64,000 bases of DNA from Pseudomonas sp. P818 (GTDB lineage: Bacteria; Pseudomonadota; Gammaproteobacteria; Pseudomonadales; Pseudomonadaceae), in assembly GCF_000418555.1 (NCBI RefSeq), contig NZ_ATKM01000024.1, positions 248,001-312,000 of the forward strand, given 5' to 3'. Position 1 is the first letter of the stretch. Each line of letters starts with the position of its first letter. Below are positions 44,501 through 50,086 of this stretch, in pieces. Below the pieces are notes generated by a model that saw nothing but the letters and a program-made list of their open reading frames with translations, was not told where the DNA came from and made no database searches. The position numbers and the translations under genes are program-made.

Positions 44501-46613
44501 CGAGGGCGGCTTCAGCGCCACCATGCCCGTGGCGCTGGGTGCCAAGGATGATGCGAGCAGCGTCACCCGAAGCGGCATCAGCGCGGCAGATATCGAGATC
44601 CGCGACGATGCCGGCCAGCAAGCGCTTACCGGCTCGACCGCCGAACAGACCGTCGCCTCGCTCAATCGCGACGTATCGACCGATCGCGACACCTCCAATG
44701 CGCTCAAGCCCATCTTCAACGAAGAGGAACTGCGTGCAGGCTTTGAAATTGCCGGTGCATTCACACGAGAGGTTGGGACGTTTCTTGATAACAAGGCCAA
44801 GGAGGCCGATGCGAAGAAACGGCAGGCCGAGGAAGCCGAGGCCAGAGCGCTGGATCCCAACAACGGTCTGAGCGACGAGCAGCGTCTGACACTGCTCGAC
44901 CAATCCCGCAGCCTGCAGCAGGAGGTGCGGCGCATCGGTGACGACTGGGGCGCTGGTGGCACCTACCGACAGATCGCCACCGCCTTGGTAGCCGCCGCCA
45001 GCGGTAACATCAGTGCTGGCGGCGGCGAATTCGTCCAAGGCATGGTGGTGAACTACGTGCAACAGCAGGGTGCAGGATACATCGGCAAACTCGTCGCCGA
45101 AGGCAGCCTGCTCGAAGGCAGCCCCACACATGCCGCACTGCATGCCATCGTCGCCTGCGCCGGTGCGGCGGCCAGCAACCAAAGCTGTAGCGGAGGCGCA
45201 GCCGGTGCAGCGGCTTCCAGCCTGTTGACCGGGCTGTTCAACGAAACCAGCCCAGACGAAGGACAAGCCGAACGTGAAGCGAAGCGCAACCTGATCGTCA
45301 GCTTGGTCAGCGGCCTGGCAGCGGCGAGCGGGGCCGACACCACCAGCGCCACAACGGCGGCTGGTACTGCGGTGGACAACAATTGGCTGGCCAGTCAGCA
45401 GATCGTGCAGATGAACAAGGAGTTGGAAGCCGCCGACGGCACTCTGGAAACCCTCAAGGTTCTGGCCAAATGGGGCTATGTCAGCCGGCGCCAGGATGTA
45501 CTGACCTCGGTGGGTATCGGCAAGGGTCTAGCCGAGTCAGGTTGGAACGATATCGAAGGTTTGGCTCAGTTTCTCTCCGATCCCATCGCAGGACTTAGTG
45601 GCCTGAAGCAACTCATCTCCAGCCCAGACGCCCGCCAGGAGCTTGGCGACAGCGTCTTCCGCGAACTTGACGCCAAGATTGATCGAATGACTATTGCCCT
45701 GGAACACGGGGGGGATCAGAACGCTGAACAATTGGGCAAGGATCTTGGCGCACTGATCTGGCAGGTAGGCAGCGTAGTCACTGGCGTCGGCGGAATTGCC
45801 AAAGGAGGGGTCAAACTGGCAACTGCTGGCGTCAAGCTGGGTAAAGACACGCTGGAGAAGATGGCGACAGATGGGGCCAAGCTGGCGAAAGCAGAGGCGG
45901 TCGCTGGAGATACAGGCAAAGCAGTCCCATCCAAACCAACTACCGAGCCATCGGCAAATACAGGCGCAGACGTAGCAGATACTGGCAAGCCTGCTCATAG
46001 CCCCGAAGGCAAGCCTGAACCCCAAAAAGCAGATCCAGCACCTACAGTTGTGCAAATGGACGAGTTCGTGGTCGAACCGTTCAACCCCTACAACAGCAAG
46101 AAATTCCAGGCCATGTCGCCTGCGCAGCAAAAGGCGTATCTCAAGGAGTACAACAAGCAGTTGCAAGCGCAGCAGGATGCACTGAACAATTTATCGCTCG
46201 ATGAATATAAAGCTGCCCGTGACGCCTATAACGACGTGGGGCGTAACCCTGCTTCGGTAGGAGCGCAACAAAAATTTGGTCAAGACTTTGAGATAGCGGT
46301 GCGGGAGAGCATCGCGGAGTCATTGATGGCCAAAGGTAAAGACTTTTCCAGCGCAACCACTGAAGCGGCAGAACGGGCCAAGCAAATTCGTTCAGAGCTC
46401 GCTGCCTTGCATGATCCAGACATGGTGGCGGGGGGGTGGGGCAGCCCAGAACCTGTCAGAATGGGCAACTCCGTGATCAACTCCTCGATCGGCGCTAGCT
46501 GGCCAAGTCGCTTGAAAGCATTGGACGAGGCGGTCGATAACGCTATTGCCAGCGGAGGTGGTGCGGCGAAAATGAATGTGAAATTGGAATTACTTCGAGG
46601 CACGTCAAGATGA
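38505..46613 (+). CDS. cdiA: Contact-dependent inhibition toxin CdiA with Ntox15-like nuclease tip
   Basis: A 2702-residue secreted filament. Extended signal peptide (ESPR, MNKHLHRVIFNKARGMLMVV) ending near AWA, TPS secretion domain with haemagglutination activity motif (about 60-330, NGTPQVNIATPSAAGVSRNTYSQFDVD ... NPAGITCDGCGFINADR), long filamentous haemagglutinin repeats, a second FHA region with VGLSLCIPPFCAGASS, pretoxin region, then VDNN (residues 2290-2293) in place of VENN. The variable CT tip is about 409 residues. Its last about 150 residues resemble the polymorphic-toxin nuclease Ntox15: LHDPDMVAGGWG holds the HxxD motif (His2636, Asp2639), followed by NSSIGASWPSRLKALDEAV. Predicted DNase. 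Stop overlaps the immunity gene (ATGA). The AUG at 38505 starts the ESPR; an ATG 12 bases earlier is less likely. Confidence 0.93.
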   Translation: MNKHLHRVIFNKARGMLMVVAENVTSQGKAPGTRDASGAIHGCVATLQPLRFALMGALGLVSLAVTPAWAGGIVADPNAPGGQRPHVIESANGTPQVNIATPSAAGVSRNTYSQFDVDGRGAILNNSPTISQTQIGGWIEGNPNLRSGARVILNEVNSSDPSQLRGYVEVAGRRAEVIIANPAGITCDGCGFINADRSTLTTGRVQMEDGRITGYKVEGGTLSITGKGLDSRDSDYTDLIARSVEVNAGIWAKDLKVTAGRNQVNADNTQVSALADDGSAKPEVAIDVAQLGGMYAGKIKLVGTEAGVGVRNAGQIGAMAGEVVISADGKLQNLGTVSSAGDTQLASTQTIDNSGSLYAKGDMRLSSQGSIKNNGVVAAQGNTHLQADRVQSGRDSLLAAGIDAQGNAKGAAELKIEARQVAANGQNHASGKLDVQGDSLDLSHSRTQAGDLDLSASNGDIDLSASQIDSTGNLQASASGTLRSDAAKVSAEHLALSAKHLSNVDGELLQTGSTASTLKATDSLDNSNGRIASNAESLSLEAQTLNNQGGTVGHAGDGRLALNAQRIEGSGGSLLSNGQLHLTAQQAVLAGGYSQGRQVLIDSRELDNSDGSLLTTEGGTLEVRDAQRLNNKGGTIASNGEVRLTAQELLNEGGELLAGRLLSLNTAYLRGTGKALSLGDLLLRQQGNMNLAGLLQANGKLDVEVDGALNNAAQLQAGQSLLLRSTTLDNASGAELSANQVDLRVDGQLLNRGLVDGQQVRIQADELHNLGTGQLYGDRLAVTSRLLSNRDEAGRAATLAARERLDIGAETLENREQALIFSAGDLAIGGALDANDRASDRADLLSNASASIEALGNIDLTVRELRNTNEHFSTSQVEVSRERQQEYQISGSPNRYRPDQISIHHDEVDHLTTPDGRRDNFNRYDYDRVVTETRVLTSAPGQILAGGNLSFNGDSLLNDKSRIIAGGLLQVGAAQVNNTEVDGQRITRDVGIVTNFYRIQRKGRDRQGTNVATYRPAPLIQDIDISPTEFRGQTAVSGSNTQLGVRQSNQVDPGIEVQLNNGQGVAGLVRSGGLNLNLPSNNLFQTNPEGTRGYLIETDPRFASYRQWLSSDYMLQRLSVDPALTQLRLGDGFYEQKLIREQIAQLTGRRFLDGYADDEAQYRALLDNGVTLASEWNLIPGVALTAEQMAQLTSDLVWLVERSVTLANGETRKVLVPQVYMRVRDGDLNGNGALIAGQQLKLDLSGDLLNSGSIGGRSIVAVNARNIDNLGGRLQADKLVVEARENLNNIGGSMSAVDLLSANAGNDIRVASTTQDSANAQGSRTALSRVASLFVSGSDGTLQVGAGNDLQLDAAHVANAGQGATLLTAGRDLNLGTLSEAHQQSIVWNSSNWRNEASRTEVGSVIQTTGELQLNAGQDINARGASVNTENGMLLANAGRDINLTEAENYQFADEAHKFKGKSGMFSSTTTTLRDTVEQTLAEGSTFSGEQAYLQAGRDITLRGSNVASTEQTILLADNDIHLDAASDRITERHDKTKKKSGLFSGGGLSLTIGTQQQSVEDDSTRRTAVGSVVGSTEGDVLILADGDYRQVGSHVIAPKGNVDIAAQRIDIVEARNLSERERETRFKQSGLSVSITNPVVSAIQTADQMKQASSKTDNSRMQALALATTALAANNAATAVAQDPTKAGGINISISLGTQKSANTVVQRSDTSAASTIAAGNDVSLQASGAGTDSHITVRGSQIKAGNNASLAAGGDINLLAATDSAMQQSDSSGSSASVGIGFALGGSQNGFSINLGVSGNRGESDGQDITHSNTRVDAGKTLLLQSGRDTNLKGAVATGKQVVANVGRDLNIESLQDTSTYKVDEKSMGVGLSLCIPPFCAGASSISANFGKTDINSEYASVIEQSGIRAGDGGFQIDVGGNTDLVGAVITSSDKASADGRNTLSTATLTTRDIKNEAKYSGSSLSIGGGYGANVGKDQQGNAQAGPEKTPGSTLPNEGGFSATMPVALGAKDDASSVTRSGISAADIEIRDDAGQQALTGSTAEQTVASLNRDVSTDRDTSNALKPIFNEEELRAGFEIAGAFTREVGTFLDNKAKEADAKKRQAEEAEARALDPNNGLSDEQRLTLLDQSRSLQQEVRRIGDDWGAGGTYRQIATALVAAASGNISAGGGEFVQGMVVNYVQQQGAGYIGKLVAEGSLLEGSPTHAALHAIVACAGAAASNQSCSGGAAGAAASSLLTGLFNETSPDEGQAEREAKRNLIVSLVSGLAAASGADTTSATTAAGTAVDNNWLASQQIVQMNKELEAADGTLETLKVLAKWGYVSRRQDVLTSVGIGKGLAESGWNDIEGLAQFLSDPIAGLSGLKQLISSPDARQELGDSVFRELDAKIDRMTIALEHGGDQNAEQLGKDLGALIWQVGSVVTGVGGIAKGGVKLATAGVKLGKDTLEKMATDGAKLAKAEAVAGDTGKAVPSKPTTEPSANTGADVADTGKPAHSPEGKPEPQKADPAPTVVQMDEFVVEPFNPYNSKKFQAMSPAQQKAYLKEYNKQLQAQQDALNNLSLDEYKAARDAYNDVGRNPASVGAQQKFGQDFEIAVRESIAESLMAKGKDFSSATTEAAERAKQIRSELAALHDPDMVAGGWGSPEPVRMGNSVINSSIGASWPSRLKALDEAVDNAIASGGGAAKMNVKLELLRGTSR

Positions 46614-47224
46614 GAGATGAGTTCTTTCAATCGTTCATCGCTAACATGGGTGAAGCCTGCTACCGAGAGGTTGTACCTACTTCTAGCATTAACAAATATC
46701 GTTCGGTGCTCCCAGATGCGCTATTGCGTTACTGGCAGGAAGAAGGTTGGTGTGCGTATGCTAATGGTATGTTCTGGCTTGTTGACCCGGCCCTATACAA
46801 GGACACCTTGGACAGCTGGCTACAAGGTACCGACCTTCAGAACATCGACAATTATCATGTCATTGCAAGGGATGCTTTCGGCTCCCTTTATGCTTGGGGA
46901 GAGCGCTATCAGCGCAAGATAACCATATCGAGCCTTGCTGGAGGAATTGTCGCATTGAAAAATCAACTGCAAAAAGTAAATCCTCAGCCAGATAGGGCCG
47001 TTGGGATTTTTCTGGGCATGTCCAAACCGGAAAACTTCGACTTCCAAGACGAGCAAGGCGAGCCACTTTTTCAACGAGCGCTCAATAAGTTAGGGCCGGT
47101 TTCAACTAACGAGATGTACGCCTTCGAACCGGCATTGTGTATCGGTGGGAAGGCCGCCTTGGAAAACCTTGTGAAAGTGGACATGCATGTTCACTTGATG
47201 ATACTCGACCAGCTACGGCGCTGA
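46610..47224 (+). CDS. cdiI: CDI immunity protein, GAD-like/DUF1851 (Tdi1-like)
   Basis: A 204-residue cytosolic protein directly after cdiA with a 4-base ATGA overlap, the position of an immunity gene. N-terminal GAD-like part (FIANMGEACYREVVPTSSINKYRSVLPDALLRYWQEEGWCAYANGMFWLVDPALYKDTLDSWLQGTDL, residues 9-77) and C-terminal DUF1851-like part (YHVIARDAFGSLYAWGERY ... GPVSTNEMYAFEPALCIGGKAALENLVKVDMHVHLMILDQL). This pairing is that of Tdi1, the immunity protein for the Agrobacterium type VI DNase Tde1, which is itself an Ntox15 enzyme. So toxin and immunity families match independently. GC is lower than in cdiA's stalk. Confidence 0.85.
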   Translation: MRDEFFQSFIANMGEACYREVVPTSSINKYRSVLPDALLRYWQEEGWCAYANGMFWLVDPALYKDTLDSWLQGTDLQNIDNYHVIARDAFGSLYAWGERYQRKITISSLAGGIVALKNQLQKVNPQPDRAVGIFLGMSKPENFDFQDEQGEPLFQRALNKLGPVSTNEMYAFEPALCIGGKAALENLVKVDMHVHLMILDQLRR

Positions 47225-47233
47225 CATCAGAAG

Positions 47234-47293
47234 AAAAGGGGACACCCATTAGCCGATTTGTGAAGATGCAATTAAATAAATCTGCCCCCTTTT
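47234..47293. repeat. GGGGACA-type hairpin repeat, degenerate
   Basis: AAAAGGGG (47234-47241) pairs with CCCCTTTT (47286-47293); the stretch AATTAAATAAATCTG between is typical of short repeats around REP-associated tyrosine transposases. No transposase gene is present. Confidence 0.5.
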
Positions 47294-47321
47294 ACACACC
47301 TTAAAGCTTGCGAGATCCAGT

Positions 47322-47780
47322 ATGTTCAGATTTATTTTAATCGCATTTCTTGTAACCGGGTGTTCCTCTAAAGACAACCATCCCAGCTGGATAAAAACGC
47401 CTATTCCAGATGATGACATATCACTTAAAGAACACATCCACAACAATCACTTGGACGTTAATCAGACCAAAGAATATCCGGGATACCAAGAACCACTAAA
47501 AATTGCAGTTCTACAAGTTGGCACAAAATACGTAATCGGCGACTGGGAAGATGAAGCGCCTGGAATCAGGGCGATTGATACTCTTCTGCTCGAAGGCCTA
47601 ACAATGGGTGAAGTTGAACATGAGCAATGTGTGCGCACTGCGAGCCTGCTGACTCGACTGGGTGAAAAGACCCCAGAGAATCGTGATGTTTTTGAGTTCC
47701 GCGCCAACAAGCTGTCCATTATCTGCGAGCACATTAAATCTAAAAGTAACCAAGAGGCGCCAAATAATAGGGGACACTGA
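47322..47780 (+). CDS. Small hypothetical lipoprotein in the island
   Basis: 152 residues. Lipoprotein signal with lipobox LVTGC at Cys14 (MFRFILIAFLVTGCSS), then an acidic soluble domain (WIKTPIPDDDISLKEHIHNNHLDVNQTKEYPGYQEPLKIAVLQVGTKYVIGDWEDEAPGIRAIDTLLLEGLTMGEVEHEQCVRTASLL). No named family recognised. Low GC, no ribosome site better than AGATCCAGT. Could be an orphan immunity or an accessory lipoprotein, as CDI islands often carry such cargo, but this is only context. Confidence 0.6.
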   Translation: MFRFILIAFLVTGCSSKDNHPSWIKTPIPDDDISLKEHIHNNHLDVNQTKEYPGYQEPLKIAVLQVGTKYVIGDWEDEAPGIRAIDTLLLEGLTMGEVEHEQCVRTASLLTRLGEKTPENRDVFEFRANKLSIICEHIKSKSNQEAPNNRGH

Positions 47781-47843
47781 GGAATCCCCAAAAACTCTAC
47801 TCCAGCGCCCGAGCTTGCCAGTGTACCTCGTCACGTAGCAAGA

Positions 47844-47868
47844 ATATTCGGGGACAGACCACGAATAT
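47844..47868. repeat. Hairpin around GGGGACAG
   Basis: ATATTCG-GGGACAGACCA-CGAATAT: 7-bp perfect arms around the GGGACAG core found in the other right-end repeats. Confidence 0.5.
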
Positions 47869-47882
47869 CTCCCGCTCTTTAG

Positions 47883-47941
47883 AATCAATGGGGTCAGAGT
47901 CATAGATCAGATACAAAACGATGACTTTGACCCCATTGATT
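47883..47941. repeat. 59-bp inverted repeat touching the right direct repeat
   Basis: AATCAATGGGGTCAGAGTCAT (47883-47903) pairs with 47921-47941 over 20 of 21 bases. GGGGTCAGAGTC repeats of this form are common near REP-associated tyrosine transposases. It ends two bases before the cls-derived repeat begins. Confidence 0.75.
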
Positions 47942-47943
47942 GT

Positions 47944-47995
47944 CTGCAACAACTGGGCATGCGCGTCGCGCGGCTGATCTCGCCGATTCTCTGAG
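47944..47995 (+). repeat. Right direct repeat of the island (cardiolipin synthase tail copy)
   Basis: 52 bases matching 35917-35968 except A for G at 47949. Homology stops sharply on both sides. Confidence 0.9.
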
Positions 47996-48117
47996 GCCAC
48001 GCACGGTGCCTGGTTTCGCCTGCTCAGGGCCCACACGGAAACTTTGAACGGGCCCGAAGGCGCGGCTATGGTTACCGAAGCGAGCCGCTGTTAGCCGTCA
48101 GCGAGACCCTGCCTGCC

Positions 48118-48849
48118 ATGAAAACACGCCCTACCCTGCTGCTCAGTCTGTGCCTGTTGGTTCTGCCCGCCGTAGCGCAGGAAGAGATTCGCGTCGGCGT
48201 CGAACTGCAGCCCTATCAGCCTTACTCGGATGTACAGGGCGGTGAGTACCGCGGCTACGCCCGCGACCTGCTGGACGCCTTCGCTGCCGAGTCCGGCTAT
48301 CGCTTCGTCTACACGCCGCTACCGGTTCGGCGCCTGCTCAGTGATTTTCTCGCTGGCCGGGTCGATCTCAAGTTCCCCGACCATCCGCAATGGAACGCCG
48401 ACCAGAAGGCTGGTCACGCGGTGCGTTATAGCGATCCGGCAGCGCCCTACATCGACGGCATTCTGGTCAAGCCGCAGTACCTCGGTCAGGGCATGCAGCG
48501 CATCGAGCTGCTTGGCACGCAGAACGGCTTCACACCCTGGCCGTATCTCTCCGAGATTCGCGGCGGGCGTATCCGCCTGATCCAGGCCAACCAGATCGAG
48601 TCGCTGCTGCGCATGGCCAGCAGCGACCGCGTCGACGCGGTCTACCTCAACCCCAGGGTGGTGGCTCACCAGTTACGGCAGATGCGCATGGCGGCGAACA
48701 GTCTGGTTTTCGACCCAACGCTGCCGCACGTGGAAGATCATTACTACCTGTCGAGCATCCACCACCCGCAGCTGATCGAGGCGTTCGATCGCTTCCTCGA
48801 ACAACGGGCCGACCAGATCGCGGCGCTTCGTTTACGCCACGGCTTGTGA
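48118..48849 (+). CDS. Periplasmic substrate-binding protein (SBP_bac_3-like)
   Basis: 243 residues. Signal peptide (RPTLLLSLCLLVLPAVAQ), then a bilobed binding fold: EIRVGVELQPYQPYSDVQGGEYRGYARDLLDAFAAESGYRFVYTPLPVRRLLSDFLAGRVDLKFPDHPQWN. Resembles the amino-acid type binding proteins, but without a transporter beside it. Ligand unknown. Its promoter region begins directly after the right island repeat, so it was presumably the original neighbour of cls. Its 3' end overlaps the convergent PepSY gene by 18 bases. Confidence 0.8.
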   Translation: MKTRPTLLLSLCLLVLPAVAQEEIRVGVELQPYQPYSDVQGGEYRGYARDLLDAFAAESGYRFVYTPLPVRRLLSDFLAGRVDLKFPDHPQWNADQKAGHAVRYSDPAAPYIDGILVKPQYLGQGMQRIELLGTQNGFTPWPYLSEIRGGRIRLIQANQIESLLRMASSDRVDAVYLNPRVVAHQLRQMRMAANSLVFDPTLPHVEDHYYLSSIHHPQLIEAFDRFLEQRADQIAALRLRHGL

Positions 48850-50043
48850 ACCGGCACGCTGGCGCTGTTCGGCGAGCACGCGCGAGCGACGTTTCCTGGC
48901 CCAGATCACCACGCCCGTCACGGAGAGGCCGGCAACGGCCAAACCGAGCAACGACACCAGGATACGTCCCGGCAGGCCGATGATGCGTCCGGAATGCAGC
49001 GGGAACTGCGCCTGCAGGAATATATCGCCGGCGCTGCCGGTGCCCGGCACATGCGCGCCGGCCAGCTCGCCACTGCGGCTGTCGACATAGATCCAGGGGT
49101 TGCCCAGCCCGGCGTCGCCGTGATCGTCACCGACCTCGTAGAAGCCGACGCCATACACGCCGAACTCCGCCGAATGGAACAGCCCGCCGGGAGGCGCGTC
49201 CCAGCCCAGCCGCCGCGCTTCGGCATCGGCTACGGCGATGGCCTGACGGCGGTCGATCAGCGGTACGATCTGTTCATCCAGCGTAACCGGCGTGCGGCTG
49301 GCGAAGGGGCTCGGTGTCAGCGGCGAGAACAGCTCGACCAGCGGACGCACCACCTGGCGTTCGAGGTTCATCGACACCGAGGTGACGGCCAGCACCAGCA
49401 ACAACAGCCACATCCACACGCCGCCGGAGCGATGCAGGTCGAAGTTGAGCTTGTAGCCGCCCTGGCTCCAGCGAAAGGCGAACGACTTGCGCCAGCTGCG
49501 CAGATTGGGAAACGACAGCCACAGCGCGATCAGGCAATCGAGGCACCAGACGATGGCGACGATGCCGAAGAACAGCACGCCCAGTTCGATACCGAAGCCT
49601 TCCGGGATATGCAGGCTGTAGTGCAACTTGTAGAGAAACGGCAGCAGGTTTTCCCGGCTCAGGGAGATCGCCCCCCATTCGCGCTGTCCCTGGACATTGC
49701 CATTCACCGGGTCGATGCCCAGTTGATTGAAGCCCAGCTCAAAAGCCTTGCCGGTGGCCGGATCGATACGCGGATCGACGAAGATGCCCAGCGCATGGCC
49801 GGGCTCCAGCGCCAGCGACATGAAGCTCACCTGCAGGCGCGGGTCGCGCGCTTCCAGGGCGTCCACCAGTTGCAGCGGGTCCTGCGCCTGCCCTTCGGTT
49901 TGCGCATCGAACAGGTGCGGGTTGAGCCATTCGTCCAGTTCGTGATCCCAGGAAATGACAGCGCCGGTCAAGCCGGCGGTAAACAGGAACAGGGCGATGA
50001 ACAGGCCGCACCAGCGGTGCAGCAATACCATAATCGGGCGCAT
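48832..50043 (-). CDS. PepSY-associated TM protein, iron-uptake linked
   Basis: A 403-residue inner-membrane protein of the PepSY_TM family (PiuB-like): LLHRWCGLFIALFLFTAGLTGAVISWDHELDEWLNPHLF at the N terminus, LYKLHYSLHIPEGFGIELGVLFFGIVAIVWCLDCLIALWLSFP, RSGGVWMWLLLLVLAVTSVSMNL and a last helix before ARKRRSR, four membrane segments with conserved His (HRW, HYSLHIP, LHRSGG). Such proteins often act as ferric-siderophore reductases. It starts 43 bases after the TonB receptor on the same strand, so likely one iron-regulated operon. Confidence 0.88.
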   Translation of the reverse strand: MRPIMVLLHRWCGLFIALFLFTAGLTGAVISWDHELDEWLNPHLFDAQTEGQAQDPLQLVDALEARDPRLQVSFMSLALEPGHALGIFVDPRIDPATGKAFELGFNQLGIDPVNGNVQGQREWGAISLSRENLLPFLYKLHYSLHIPEGFGIELGVLFFGIVAIVWCLDCLIALWLSFPNLRSWRKSFAFRWSQGGYKLNFDLHRSGGVWMWLLLLVLAVTSVSMNLERQVVRPLVELFSPLTPSPFASRTPVTLDEQIVPLIDRRQAIAVADAEARRLGWDAPPGGLFHSAEFGVYGVGFYEVGDDHGDAGLGNPWIYVDSRSGELAGAHVPGTGSAGDIFLQAQFPLHSGRIIGLPGRILVSLLGLAVAGLSVTGVVIWARKRRSRVLAEQRQRAGSQAVA

Positions 50044-50086
50044 CGGATTCTCTCGTCGGGGCCGCCCTCACAGGCGGCCCTGGCTG

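Larger units (their letters stand above)
35917..47995 (+). mobile_element. Contact-dependent inhibition genomic island flanked by direct repeats
   Basis: About 12 kb holding cdiB, cdiC-like, cdiA, immunity gene and an orphan lipoprotein. Its borders are two 52-bp copies of the end of the cardiolipin synthase gene, 51 of 52 identical. No integrase or transposase is inside. The far right part is AT-richer and filled with short hairpin repeats. Best explained as a segment exchanged by recombination at cls (inference). Confidence 0.6.
47781..48117. other. Repeat-filled gap at the right end of the island
   Basis: 337 bases without a gene. It contains GGGGACACTGAGGAATCCCC near 47768, the hairpin ATATTCG ... 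CGAATAT (47844-47868), the 59-bp inverted repeat at 47883-47941, the right direct repeat of cls (47944-47995), and then about 120 bases leading into the next gene. Confidence 0.7.

Noticed and set aside
40671..45266. Long minus-strand open frames inside cdiA
   Set aside because: Shadows of the repetitive cdiA stalk; no start sites or domain motifs.
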